NCBI RefSeq assembly: GCF_900007165.1
Contig: NZ_CYGY02000053.1
Coordinates: forward strand, 1-62,223
Length of the DNA stretch: 62,223 nucleotides
Reading direction: 5' to 3'
Source of the DNA: Paraburkholderia piptadeniae
Lineage (GTDB): Bacteria > Pseudomonadota > Gammaproteobacteria > Burkholderiales > Burkholderiaceae
Part shown: positions 1-8,074 of the stretch, in pieces
Position numbering within the stretch: position 1 is the stretch's first letter
How the letters are laid out: every line of letters begins with the position of its first letter
Notes under the pieces: generated by a model
What the model saw: the letters and a program-made list of their open reading frames with translations, nothing else
Told to the model about the DNA's origin: nothing
Databases searched by the model: none
Translations under genes and position numbers: made by a program

Positions 1-46
1 GTCGGAAGATCAGTTCTGAGGACGGCCGCTGACAATCCTCATCGAA

Positions 47-74
47 ACGGGCAGCGACATCGAACGCTGCCCGT
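47..74. repeat. 9-bp inverted repeat, possible weak terminator
   Basis: ACGGGCAGC at 47-55 pairs perfectly with GCTGCCCGT at 66-74 around a 10-nt loop. No T-run follows on either strand, so a Rho-independent terminator is only a possibility. I see no gene in 1-219. Confidence 0.3.
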
Positions 75-219
75 GATGTCCCACTCAATGCGTAGCGATG
101 CGGACAAGCAACCTGCTCGCTTCATCTCTCCCAGCAGCCGCCACGCGGCCCTTCCATCGCTTCCCATCCCAACTCATCCCCGGACGGCATAGCCCGTCGA
201 GCGTACCTACACGCGCCGC

Positions 220-570
220 TCACCCCATCTTCCCGCTCAATCCCTTCAGCCCCTTGATCACGACGAGCAATGCGCGACCGTGCTCTTCCGAGCCGTCCCA
301 TGCGTCGACGATCGCATTGCGTAGCAGCTCGTTGTAGCCCGCCGCCCGGCCGCTCGTACGGCGTGGTTCCATGCCGTAGAAACTGCATAGCTTATTGAAT
401 GACGCGCTCTTGCGCACACGCTGCCCATCCGACAGCCGAAGCCGCGACACCGTAGGCTGGCTGACTCCAGAAAGCCTCGCAATTTCGCTGGACGAACGCG
501 TATCCGCCAGCAAGCGGCGCATCAGGTCCTGCACGGGAAAATCGCTCTTCGGGGCTTCCATTCGACGCAT
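220..570 (-). CDS. small helix-turn-helix regulator
   Basis: This 116-residue protein has a helix-turn-helix near residues 27-48, with the pattern SEIARLSGVSQPTVSRL typical of Cro/XRE or resolvase-like DNA readers. The remainder is charged and has no recognised ligand domain. It is divergent from the unknown gene starting at 642, with only about 70 bp between them, so it may control that gene and itself. An alternative start is the ATG at 561; neither has a clear ribosome binding site. The DNA-binding role rests on the HTH pattern; the target is inferred from position. Confidence 0.7.
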   Translation of the reverse strand: MRRMEAPKSDFPVQDLMRRLLADTRSSSEIARLSGVSQPTVSRLRLSDGQRVRKSASFNKLCSFYGMEPRRTSGRAAGYNELLRNAIVDAWDGSEEHGRALLVVIKGLKGLSGKMG

Positions 571-641
571 TATATCTATACATTAACGCTTATTGAATTG
601 GCCGATCAATTTTGACGAATGGCCGCCTCCCGAGGAAGTGA

Positions 642-1460
642 ATGACACTGAAGCACCTACCGCCCACGTTCTGCTGGACCAAGACAGGTCACGAGTCCAG
701 TGAAGATCTGCCTGTCGTCGTCCTTCAAAAGGAATGGGAGCGCAGGCTGGGCGGCGGGCGTTTTCTGTGGGGCGTCGGGCAGTCGCTGGGCAACAGCGCG
801 CAAATCGCGGCGCACCGCACGGGCTCGCTGCTCGCGCTCTTTTCGCCGGCGTCGAGCAAGCCCCGACCCGCCTGCCGCAAAAATGAAGACATGCTGTTGT
901 GGAACGCGTGGATCGACAGCACGGGGCAGGTGCGGCAGCTTCCGTCTCACGCGTTCATCGTCAGCCGCGCGACGCTGCCTTCCGGGCAGCGCAGGGAACA
1001 GCATTACGCGCTGGTGTGCTCGTCGCCGATGGAACTGAGCATGGGCACGCGCTTGCGCGTGTACCCGGAACATCTGCGCAGCGTGAGCACGGGCAAAGCG
1101 CTCGGTGCCGCGCACGGCACGGCCGTCGTAGATTGCATCGCGCGCACGGGCAACCTGAATGGCGAGAGCGGAAAGACCGGCAAGAGCTATCCGATCGCGC
1201 TGGCCGTCGAACTCGAAGCGCCGTATTTCGTGCGGCTCACGCAACCCGGCGTGCTCAAGGCGCGCGATTTCGCGGAGGTCAACAAGGCCACGCGCGACGG
1301 CGACCTCGCAACATTCATCGAACTGGTCGGGCGTTTGCGCAGCCGGCCGCCGCAAGAGCGGGTGCGCGGCTTCACGCGCGACCTGTTCGATATGCCGCCC
1401 GTCGAAGCGATGGCTGCATTCAGCAATGCGGCACACGCGCAGCCGAGCTTCGCGACATGA
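642..1460 (+). CDS. hypothetical protein, 272 aa
   Basis: A soluble 272-residue protein that I do not recognise. It has no signal peptide, membrane segment or catalytic motif. A GAGGAAG Shine-Dalgarno sits just before the ATG. The middle contains a basic, Gly-rich stretch (about 170-180) and the C-terminal third is Arg-rich and may bind nucleic acid, but this is only a composition argument. It is divergent from the small HTH gene at 220-570, so the two may form a regulator/target pair. Confidence 0.65.
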   Translation: MTLKHLPPTFCWTKTGHESSEDLPVVVLQKEWERRLGGGRFLWGVGQSLGNSAQIAAHRTGSLLALFSPASSKPRPACRKNEDMLLWNAWIDSTGQVRQLPSHAFIVSRATLPSGQRREQHYALVCSSPMELSMGTRLRVYPEHLRSVSTGKALGAAHGTAVVDCIARTGNLNGESGKTGKSYPIALAVELEAPYFVRLTQPGVLKARDFAEVNKATRDGDLATFIELVGRLRSRPPQERVRGFTRDLFDMPPVEAMAAFSNAAHAQPSFAT

Positions 1461-1716
1461 CAGACGCGGACGGTCAGCGAGTGTCCATTGCATGGAACCT
1501 GGGGACACTGACTTTCCGATGCTCGCATTAAAAAAAGCGCGTGTTGTTGTATTCCCGCCCTGGCGCTCCGCCGCGAGCAGAGAGAAAATCGGCGTGTCGC
1601 GCAATGCATTGCAACCGATAGCCGTTCAGGTCGCTGGCTCGACCCGGTAGCTATCGCTGCACCGTGAGCTTCCGCAAATGAAGTACACGAACCTGAAACG
1701 AAATGGAGGAATGCCT

Positions 1717-1947
1717 ATGTCGGCGATTACGCATTCGCGGCAGGCTCAGGCCGCGCAGCGTTTTGTCCAGGCGACGCGAAATGTCGATCTGGCGTTTCGC
1801 GCCGTACGCGGCGATCCGGAAGACGGCACATCGAACGTCGAGTATGCAGCCGCCGTCGCGCAACTGGACCGCGCGCTCGACGAGCTTGCGCGTGCGCAGG
1901 CGCTGTTCGACTCGGCAGTTCGCATCGACGCGCGGCGGCGCAATTGA
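1717..1947 (+). CDS. small hypothetical protein, 76 aa
   Basis: The start at 1717 is chosen because a GGAGG at 1705-1709 lies 7 nt upstream; the ATG at 1711 would be only 1 nt away. The protein begins MSAITHSRQAQ and is predicted to be mostly helical, with Ala, Gln, Arg and Asp dominating and no membrane segment. It precedes the H-NS-tail gene at 2017 by 69 bp in the same direction and could share its transcript. No family recognised. Confidence 0.55.
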   Translation: MSAITHSRQAQAAQRFVQATRNVDLAFRAVRGDPEDGTSNVEYAAAVAQLDRALDELARAQALFDSAVRIDARRRN

Positions 1948-2016
1948 GTTCGTTACGCATGGCTATGCCCGTACGAATGGAGTGTTGAACCCATCACCTT
2001 TCGACTCGCACGAGCA

Positions 2017-2277
2017 ATGTCTACTTCAATCGCAAAACTCGACGGCCAGGCCAGGGAGCGCCTGATCGCGTGGATACGGCACAAGATGACCGAGTTCGGC
2101 ATCACGGTCGACGCGATCGAACGGTCGCTTGCCGAAGACCAAAAGTCGGCGCGCGCGGTACGCTATCAGGATGCGCTCGGGCACGTCTGGGACGGCCACG
2201 GCGAGTTGCCCGACTGGCTGCGCCGCGCTGTCGCGTCGGGACAAAGCATCGACTTTTTCCGCTGCGAGCAGGGCTAG
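2017..2277 (+). CDS. small H-NS-family C-terminal-domain protein
   Basis: An 86-residue protein. Residues about 50-82 match the H-NS/Bv3F-type DNA-binding tail: YQDALGHVWDGHGELPDWL followed by a Gly-Gln and hydrophobic end. Residues 8-40 form a helix of the kind used for oligomerisation but much shorter than in full-length H-NS (about 135 aa). In H-NS the loop before PxWL usually carries R-G-R, which inserts into the minor groove; here it reads GHGE, so AT-tract binding may be altered. A paralogue lies at 32706-32960. The 3' end overlaps the convergent MFS gene by 4 bp. Confidence 0.75.
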   Translation: MSTSIAKLDGQARERLIAWIRHKMTEFGITVDAIERSLAEDQKSARAVRYQDALGHVWDGHGELPDWLRRAVASGQSIDFFRCEQG

Positions 2278-3632
2278 ACCGAACGATTCACTGATCCCGA
2301 CGCGCGCAGGCTGCGCAGCGTCAGCAGAACGAGCACGCCCATCACGAGGGACGTGAACAGATAGAGGCCGGCGGGGCCCGCGATCGCCATCGTCGCGGAT
2401 GCGAGCGTCGGACCGCCGCTCGCGCCGAACGAGAAGATCAACAGCAGAGCAGCGCTCACGGCGATCCGCTCGTCGGCGGGAATGCAGTCGTTCACATACG
2501 ACGCGACGACGCCATACATCGAAAACGCGACGGCAACGTACAGATAACCGAGCGCCTCGATCAGCACGCCGTCGCGCAGCACGAACAGCAGCACGCTCAA
2601 CGTTCCGGCGCTCACGGCGAGACTGAGCAGGACCTTGCGCCGGTCGAACCGATCGGCGACGCGCGCGACGGGCCATTGCGGCACGAGCGCCGCGAGCAGC
2701 GCAAAGCCCATGAAGTGCGATACGTCCGGCACCGAATAGCCGACGCGCCGCATGAACACCGGCTGCATCGTATAGAACGCGCTGTTCAGCAGCCCGGCCG
2801 CAAGACACGCGATCACGCCGAGCGGCGCCCATCGATAGATCGTCCGCAGCCCTGACAGGCCGCGCGCGAGACGCGAGCCGAAGGCCGCGCCGTGAGCATC
2901 GTGGGCGATGGCGGGCGCGGGCGCCGTGCCCGCGAGCGCGACGGGAATCAGCGATGCGGCAAACAATGCGCTGACGGCGCTGAAAAGTTCGAAGCCCGCC
3001 GGGTCGGCGAGACCGATCAGAAACTGGCCTGTGCCGACGCCGAGATAGTTCGTGATCAGATATGCAGAGAACACGCGTCCGCGCTGCGCGTTGCTCGCGA
3101 CCTGATGCAGCCAGCTCTCGATCACCGTGAAGATGCCGACCAGACAGAAGCCCGTAATGAAGCGCAGCGCGGCCCAGGTCGCCGCGCTGCTCCACACCGC
3201 ATAGCCGAGCGCGCAGCACGCCGATGCCGCGGCGAACGTGACGAACGCGCGATGATGGCCGACGCGCCCGATCAGCGAGCCGCCATACACGGCGCCCAGC
3301 ATGAAGCCGACGTAGTACGCGGACTGCACGACGCCGACGACGATCGACGGCGCCTGTTGCTGGATGAGCCGCAGCGAGATCAGCGTGCCGAGCAGGCCAT
3401 TGCCTGTAATCAGGATCGCGTAGCCGAGCAGCAGGATCGCGGTGGAGCGCAGGCTGCTGACGGGAGGCCGCGGCGCGGGGATGGGCGCGGGCTCATAAGC
3501 GGACTCATGAACGGGTGCAACCCGCGCGTTCGACGAAGGACCGCTTTCGACGAAATCGGCGCGCGGCTGCGCATCCGACAGAGAAAATGCGCCGCACGGC
3601 TGGCGGGCCGCCGATTCGTGTGCCTGTTTCAT
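2274..3632 (-). CDS. MFS transporter, YcaD/TsgA-like
   Basis: A 452-residue inner-membrane protein with about twelve hydrophobic helices, beginning after an 80-residue Pro/Ala-rich cytoplasmic leader. The first helix block contains LLGYAILITGNGLLGTLISLR and the fifth ends in FTVIESWLH, both typical of the YcaD/CynX-like branch of the major facilitator superfamily. The substrate cannot be deduced. I place the start at the ATG at 3632 (MKQAHES); an upstream in-frame ATG at 3743 would add a low-complexity Arg-rich stretch. It is convergent with the H-NS-tail gene. Confidence 0.8.
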   Translation of the reverse strand: MKQAHESAARQPCGAFSLSDAQPRADFVESGPSSNARVAPVHESAYEPAPIPAPRPPVSSLRSTAILLLGYAILITGNGLLGTLISLRLIQQQAPSIVVGVVQSAYYVGFMLGAVYGGSLIGRVGHHRAFVTFAAASACCALGYAVWSSAATWAALRFITGFCLVGIFTVIESWLHQVASNAQRGRVFSAYLITNYLGVGTGQFLIGLADPAGFELFSAVSALFAASLIPVALAGTAPAPAIAHDAHGAAFGSRLARGLSGLRTIYRWAPLGVIACLAAGLLNSAFYTMQPVFMRRVGYSVPDVSHFMGFALLAALVPQWPVARVADRFDRRKVLLSLAVSAGTLSVLLFVLRDGVLIEALGYLYVAVAFSMYGVVASYVNDCIPADERIAVSAALLLIFSFGASGGPTLASATMAIAGPAGLYLFTSLVMGVLVLLTLRSLRASGSVNRSV

Positions 3633-3886
3633 CGTGCTCAGTCTCGTTCGTCTTTCGCGGCACCCGGATCGCGACGTTTTACGGGCTTTCTCTCGTCGAA
3701 TGTAGCGGGCGCATGCGTCGACGGCATGGCACGAATCCGACATCGGCTTGCGGTAAAACGACTTCTCTTTTGCGCTGGTCTTTCACGAGGCGCATGCGTG
3801 CGGCCGTCAGCGCATTTCGCGCGGCGGCGCTACCATGAACGCTCGCTGCGTTGTCGCCGTCAGCGCTTGATGCGGAGCCGCCGGTC

Positions 3887-4777
3887 ATGCTGAAGCACGT
3901 GAACACCGAACTGCTTGACATCGCCTATGAAGAAACGGGCGATTCGCAAGGCTGGCCTGTCGTGCTGTCGCACGGTTTCCCGTATGACATCCACGCGTAC
4001 GACGAGGTCGCGCCGCTGCTGGCTGCGCAGGGCGCGCGCGTGATCGTGCCTTATCAGCGAGGCTACGGACCCACGCGCTTTCTTTCCGCCGACACGCCGC
4101 GCTCCGGCCAGCAGGCCGCGCTCGCCGCCGATCTGCTCGCGCTGCTCGACGCGCTGCATATCGAGCGCGCGCTGCTCGGCGGCTACGACTGGGGCGGGCG
4201 CGCCGGCTGCATCGTCGCGGCGCTGTATCCGCAGCGCGTGCAGGGGCTCGTGACCGTCAACGGCTACAACATCCAGGACATCGCCGCGTCGGGCAGGCCC
4301 GCGCCGCCGGAGAACGAGCGGCGCCACTGGTATCAGTACTACTTTCACGGCGAGCGCGGCCGCGCGGGGCTCGCGGAAAACCGCCGCGCGCTGTGCCGTC
4401 TGCTGTGGACGCTCTGGTCGCCCACATGGAGTTTCGACGACGCGTGCTACGAACGCACGGCGGCATCGTTCGATCACACCGATTTCGTCGATGTCGTGAT
4501 TCATTCGTACCGGCATCGCTATGCGCTCGTCGAAGGCGACCCGCGTTACGACGACATCGAGCGGCGTCTCGCGGCGCAACCGCCCATCGGCGTGCCGTCG
4601 ATTTCACTCGACGGCAGCGTCGACGGCGTGATGCCCGTCGGCGGCACCGCGCATCATGCGTCGCATTTCACGGGGCCTTACGAGTATCGTGTGATCGCGA
4701 ATGCCGGACACAACCTGCCGCAGGAAGCGCCCGCCGCATTCGCCGACGCGCTGCTCGCCGTGCGCACGCGCGCCTGA
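3887..4777 (+). CDS. alpha/beta hydrolase, epoxide-hydrolase-like
   Basis: A 296-residue alpha/beta-fold hydrolase. The oxyanion motif HGFP is at about 29-32, the nucleophile elbow is GGYDWGG with Asp about 101, and the catalytic His is in NAGHNLPQE near residue 275. An Asp nucleophile rather than Ser points to the epoxide hydrolase/haloalkane dehalogenase branch; the substrate is unknown. A GGAG lies 9 nt upstream of the ATG. It is followed after about 95 bp by panE-like 4872 on the same strand, though the pairing has no clear pathway logic. Confidence 0.8.
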   Translation: MLKHVNTELLDIAYEETGDSQGWPVVLSHGFPYDIHAYDEVAPLLAAQGARVIVPYQRGYGPTRFLSADTPRSGQQAALAADLLALLDALHIERALLGGYDWGGRAGCIVAALYPQRVQGLVTVNGYNIQDIAASGRPAPPENERRHWYQYYFHGERGRAGLAENRRALCRLLWTLWSPTWSFDDACYERTAASFDHTDFVDVVIHSYRHRYALVEGDPRYDDIERRLAAQPPIGVPSISLDGSVDGVMPVGGTAHHASHFTGPYEYRVIANAGHNLPQEAPAAFADALLAVRTRA

Positions 4778-4871
4778 CGGCGCACCGCTTCGCACGTTCG
4801 CCGACGATTCATCCTTGCACGCCATGTGGTAACTTTTAGCGGTTCAAATCCATTCAAAAAGAGCGTTGTTT

Positions 4872-5759
4872 ATGAAAGTTGCGGTGATGGGCGCGGGCGC
4901 GGTGGGCTGCTATTACGGCGGGATGCTGGCGCGCGCGGGACATGAAGTGGTATTGATCGGACGGCCTCCGCATGTCGACGCGATCGCGCGTCGCGGCCTT
5001 CGGCTCGAAACGCAGGCATTCGACGAGCACATCGATCTCGCCGCCAGCACGAACGCGAGTGCCGTGCAGGGCGCGAAGCTCGTGCTGTTCTGCGTGAAGT
5101 CCACCGACACCAGCAGCGCCGCGCTCGAAATCAAGCCTTTTCTCGCACCCGATACGCTGGTGCTCTCGCTGCAGAACGGCGTCGAGAATGCCGACGAAGT
5201 GCGCAACGTCGTGCCGCAGGAAGTGGCCGCGGCCGTCGTCTATGTTGCAACCGAAATGGCGGGACCGGGACACGTCCGCCATCATGGACGCGGCGAGCTG
5301 GTGATCGAGCCGTCGAAGGCAAGCGCGGAAGTCGCGCAGGCGCTGATCGCGGCGGGCGTGCCGACCGAAATCTCCGACAACGTGCGCGGCGCGCTATGGG
5401 CGAAGCTGATTCTGAATTGCGCGTACAACGCGCTGTCGGCGATTACGCAGTTGCCTTATGGCCAACTCGTGCAGGGCGAGGGCGTGAAGGCCGTGATGCG
5501 CGATATCGTCGACGAATGCCTTGCCGTCGCGAAGACGGACGGCGTCACCGTTCCCGGCGATGTCGACGCAGCGGTGCGCATGATCGCGGAGACGATGCCG
5601 GGGCAATATTCGTCGACGGCGCAGGACCTGTCGCGCGGCAAGCGCAGCGAGATCGACCATCTGAACGGGCTGGTCGTGCGGCGCGGCGAAGCGCTCGGCG
5701 TGGCCACGCCGTCGAACCGGCTGTTGCATACCCTCGTCAAGCTGATCGAGAGCAAGTAG
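4872..5759 (+). CDS. panE: 2-dehydropantoate 2-reductase family protein
   Basis: A 295-residue NADPH-dependent reductase of the ApbA/PanE family, which reduces ketopantoate to pantoate in pantothenate and CoA synthesis. The Rossmann motif GAGAVGCYYGG is at the N-terminus, KSTDT follows strand four, and the catalytic Lys lies in LWAKLILNCAYNALSA near residue 178. The full family length is present. Burkholderiaceae carry several paralogues, so this copy may act on another 2-oxo acid. The ATG at 4872 is preferred over the TTG two codons upstream. Confidence 0.85.
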   Translation: MKVAVMGAGAVGCYYGGMLARAGHEVVLIGRPPHVDAIARRGLRLETQAFDEHIDLAASTNASAVQGAKLVLFCVKSTDTSSAALEIKPFLAPDTLVLSLQNGVENADEVRNVVPQEVAAAVVYVATEMAGPGHVRHHGRGELVIEPSKASAEVAQALIAAGVPTEISDNVRGALWAKLILNCAYNALSAITQLPYGQLVQGEGVKAVMRDIVDECLAVAKTDGVTVPGDVDAAVRMIAETMPGQYSSTAQDLSRGKRSEIDHLNGLVVRRGEALGVATPSNRLLHTLVKLIESK

Positions 5760-5810
5760 CCCGGCCTTCAGCCTTTACGCGTGCTTGTACGTGTGAAGGC
5801 GTTTTGTGCG

Positions 5811-6161
5811 TTAGCGATGCGCGAGGATGTTCACGAGCTTGCCGAACGGATCGCGCACATAAAAGCGCCGCACGCCCCACGGCTCGTCGACGGGACCGTA
5901 TTCGACCGCGAAACCGGCTGCGTTCATCGCGTCGAATGCGGCGTCCACGTCGTCGACTTCGATTGAGATATCGGGCACCGGCGTGCCCGAACCGCCTTCC
6001 TGCGCGAAGCTGATTTGCACGGTCATCGACTGGTCCGAACCGTACGTGCGAATCCAGCCGAGATCCATCAGCAGATCGAGGCCCAGAATCTCCTGATAGA
6101 AGCGCTGCGCTTGCGCCGCGTCCTTGACCTCGACGTTCGAGACGATCCGGTTGACTTTCAT
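5811..6161 (-). CDS. VOC (glyoxalase/bleomycin-resistance) family protein
   Basis: A 116-residue vicinal-oxygen-chelate protein with paired beta-alpha-beta-beta-beta modules. It begins MKVNRIVSNVEVKDAAQAQRF and ends with VRDPFGKLVNILAH, the standard VOC closing strand. Substrates cannot be read from sequence; possible roles are a glyoxalase-like isomerase, a dioxygenase or a binding protein. It lies 22 bp downstream of the GST gene on the same strand, so the pair likely forms a detoxification operon controlled by the divergent TetR gene at 6885. Confidence 0.82.
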   Translation of the reverse strand: MKVNRIVSNVEVKDAAQAQRFYQEILGLDLLMDLGWIRTYGSDQSMTVQISFAQEGGSGTPVPDISIEVDDVDAAFDAMNAAGFAVEYGPVDEPWGVRRFYVRDPFGKLVNILAHR

Positions 6162-6183
6162 CGCTCAGGCCTTACGTGGCCCG

Positions 6184-6813
6184 CTATTGCTGGGCCTGTT
6201 CTTCACGAAACAGCGCCATTTCCTCGGACAGCGCTCTCGCCACTTGCGGCCGCGCGACGATGTGCTGGAAATACGCATCGACAGCAGGCCATTGCGCGAG
6301 ATCGACGCCGCAATACTTCGCCCAGTTCAGGACAGTTGTCAGATATGCATCGGCGACGCTGAAACGATCGACCAGGTACTCGTGTGCCGCGAGATGCGTC
6401 TGCAACAGATCGAACCGCCGCGCCAGCTTTTGCCGCGCGTATTCCGCTGCTTCAGGCGGCGCGGTGGGATCGAGCACCGGCACGAAGACACCCTTGTGCA
6501 ACTCCGTGCTGATAAAGCCGAGCCATTGCTGAAGTTGCGCGCGCTCGCGTGTGCCGGGTGAGGGCGCGAGCCCTGCGGCGGGAAACCGGTCGGCGACGTA
6601 GGGCAGGATAGCCGTGTTTTCCGTCAACAGCCAGCCTTCGTCGGTGCGCAATACGGGCACCTGACCGAGTGCGTTGATCGCATAGAAATCGGAACCGTCG
6701 CGCAGCTTCTTCTTTTTCGTGTCGACCTGAATGAACCCGACGGGCGCGCCGGCTTCGTAAAACACGATGCGCGTAGCCATCGAGCACGCGAGCGGAGAAA
6801 AATAGAGATCCAT
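6184..6813 (-). CDS. glutathione S-transferase
   Basis: A 209-residue cytosolic GST. The N-terminal thioredoxin fold starts MDLYFSPLACSMATR, with Ser/Cys near residues 7-11 as the likely glutathione-activating side chains of the beta-class type. QVPVL and ENTAILPY follow, with the cis-Pro and gamma-Glu-binding residues. The C-terminal helical domain is complete. The enzyme would conjugate glutathione to electrophiles. It is divergent from a TetR gene and shares the operator-like palindrome at 6840-6863. Confidence 0.85.
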   Translation of the reverse strand: MDLYFSPLACSMATRIVFYEAGAPVGFIQVDTKKKKLRDGSDFYAINALGQVPVLRTDEGWLLTENTAILPYVADRFPAAGLAPSPGTRERAQLQQWLGFISTELHKGVFVPVLDPTAPPEAAEYARQKLARRFDLLQTHLAAHEYLVDRFSVADAYLTTVLNWAKYCGVDLAQWPAVDAYFQHIVARPQVARALSEEMALFREEQAQQ

Positions 6814-6839
6814 GGCGATGTCTCCCGATCGTTGGATTG

Positions 6840-6863
6840 TTTTTGTACTATAGTGAACAAAAA
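6840..6863. promoter_or_regulatory. candidate TetR operator between GST and tetR
   Basis: TTTTTGT (6840-6846) and ACAAAAA (6857-6863) flank the perfect 8-bp palindrome ACTATAGT (6847-6854). The arms are offset by 2 bp. It lies 27 bp upstream of the GST start and 22 bp upstream of the tetR start, where a TetR repressor controlling both genes would bind. Binding is inferred. Confidence 0.55.
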
Positions 6864-6884
6864 TCGACGGTGTCAAATATTTCT

Positions 6885-7577
6885 ATGCGAGACGGTACAA
6901 AAAACGAAAAACGTGCGCGCGGCCGGCCACGTGCTTACGAAGCGGACGAAGCGCTGAGCAATGCCACTGACGCGTTCTGGGTGAACGGCTACTCGGGCAC
7001 GTCGCTCGACGCGCTGAGCGAGGCGACGGGCATGAACCGTCCGAGCCTCTATGGCGCGTTCGGAGACAAACATGCGCTCTATCTGAGCACGCTGGACCGT
7101 TATGTCGAAGCGGGTGTGCAGGCAATGGAATTTGCATTGAGCGACGATATTCCGTTCGCGCAAGCGTTACAACGCGTCTATGACGGAGCGCTCGCACTTT
7201 ACTTGCCGGCGGGCGGCACGCCGCGTGGCTGCTTTCTGATTGGCACGGCGGTCGTGGAATCGAAAGTCGATGAAGAAGTGCGCACCCGATTGACGCAAGG
7301 ACTCAAATCGTTTGATCGTGCATTCGAAAAGCGTATGCGGCGCGCGCAGACTGACGGAGAACTTTCGGCAAATGCGGATGCTGTCGTTTTGGCGCGCGTC
7401 GCGTCAGCGATCATGCATAGCCTCGCGCTGCGTTCGCGCGCTGGCGATTCGCGGGCGTCGCTGCGCGCGACAGCGGCAGAAGGGGTCGCGTTGATTTGTG
7501 GCGCGTGCAATGAGAGCTCGTCAAAGTCTGCCAAAAGCGCATCTATTACGCGCTCTGCAAAGCCTGCAAGGAAATAG
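6885..7577 (+). CDS. TetR/AcrR-family repressor
   Basis: A 230-residue regulator. The N-terminal HTH follows a basic arm (RARGRPRAY) and contains GYSGTSLDALSEATGMNRPSLY, the classic TetR recognition helix region, at about residues 35-60. The C-terminal ligand domain includes GGTPRGCFLIGTAVVE, a pattern common in TetR proteins that sense electrophiles or quinones. The ATG at 6885 is chosen; upstream TTG/GTG codons would read through the operator. It probably represses itself and the divergent GST-VOC operon. Confidence 0.85.
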   Translation: MRDGTKNEKRARGRPRAYEADEALSNATDAFWVNGYSGTSLDALSEATGMNRPSLYGAFGDKHALYLSTLDRYVEAGVQAMEFALSDDIPFAQALQRVYDGALALYLPAGGTPRGCFLIGTAVVESKVDEEVRTRLTQGLKSFDRAFEKRMRRAQTDGELSANADAVVLARVASAIMHSLALRSRAGDSRASLRATAAEGVALICGACNESSSKSAKSASITRSAKPARK

Positions 7578-7680
7578 GCGATGCGCATCGATTGGCGCCT
7601 TTTCATGCTCCTTTCATGGCGTTCCACTGGTACAGGGTTTGCGCAACAACACTTGTATCAGCTATTTCATGGAGGAAGTC

Positions 7681-7983
7681 ATGAAACTGGTCAAGCATGT
7701 CGTCATTCTTGCAGCCGTGACAGGTATTTCCGCCGCGGCTTACGCGCAAACAGCCGTCCAGCAGAATCGGCCGCTTACTCGCGGCGAAGTGAAACAGGAC
7801 CTGAGAAACGTCGAAAGCGAAGGCTATCGTCCAGGCGATGGCGACCGCACCGATTATCCGCAGAACGTGCAGGCAGCCGAACGCCGTCTGTCGAAACATC
7901 ATGGCCAGATGGAAGGCTATGGCGGCGTGACGAATGGCACGACGGCGTCGGGCATGGCGCCGCGACCAGAGAAACGCCATTGA
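7681..7983 (+). CDS. DUF4148 secreted protein
   Basis: A 100-residue exported protein with a Sec signal peptide (residues 1-22, cleavage after AAAYAQ or nearby). The mature part carries LTRGEVKQDLRNVESEGYRP and YPQNVQAAERRL, the two conserved blocks of DUF4148, a family almost confined to Burkholderiales. Function is unknown; members are abundant periplasmic peptides often induced by stress. A strong GGAGG lies 5 nt before the ATG at 7681. A hairpin terminator follows at 8020-8041. Confidence 0.85.
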   Translation: MKLVKHVVILAAVTGISAAAYAQTAVQQNRPLTRGEVKQDLRNVESEGYRPGDGDRTDYPQNVQAAERRLSKHHGQMEGYGGVTNGTTASGMAPRPEKRH

Positions 7984-8019
7984 TTGAATTGCCGTGTACG
8001 CGAGCGCATCAGCAAGGAC

Positions 8020-8048
8020 GGGCCGCGTGAAAACGCGGCCCTGTTCTT
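8020..8048 (+). terminator. Rho-independent terminator of the DUF4148 gene
   Basis: GGGCCGCG (8020-8027) pairs with CGCGGCCC (8034-8041) around TGAAAA, followed by the T-rich TGTTCTT on the plus strand. Confidence 0.75.
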
Positions 8049-8074
8049 CTGTTGTTCCCGCATTGGCGTGTGCA

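Noticed and set aside
657..1604. Long open frame antisense to the gene at 642-1460
   Set aside because: The composition is Arg-rich, as expected from a shadow frame in GC-rich DNA. The plus-strand gene has a good Shine-Dalgarno and sensible codons.
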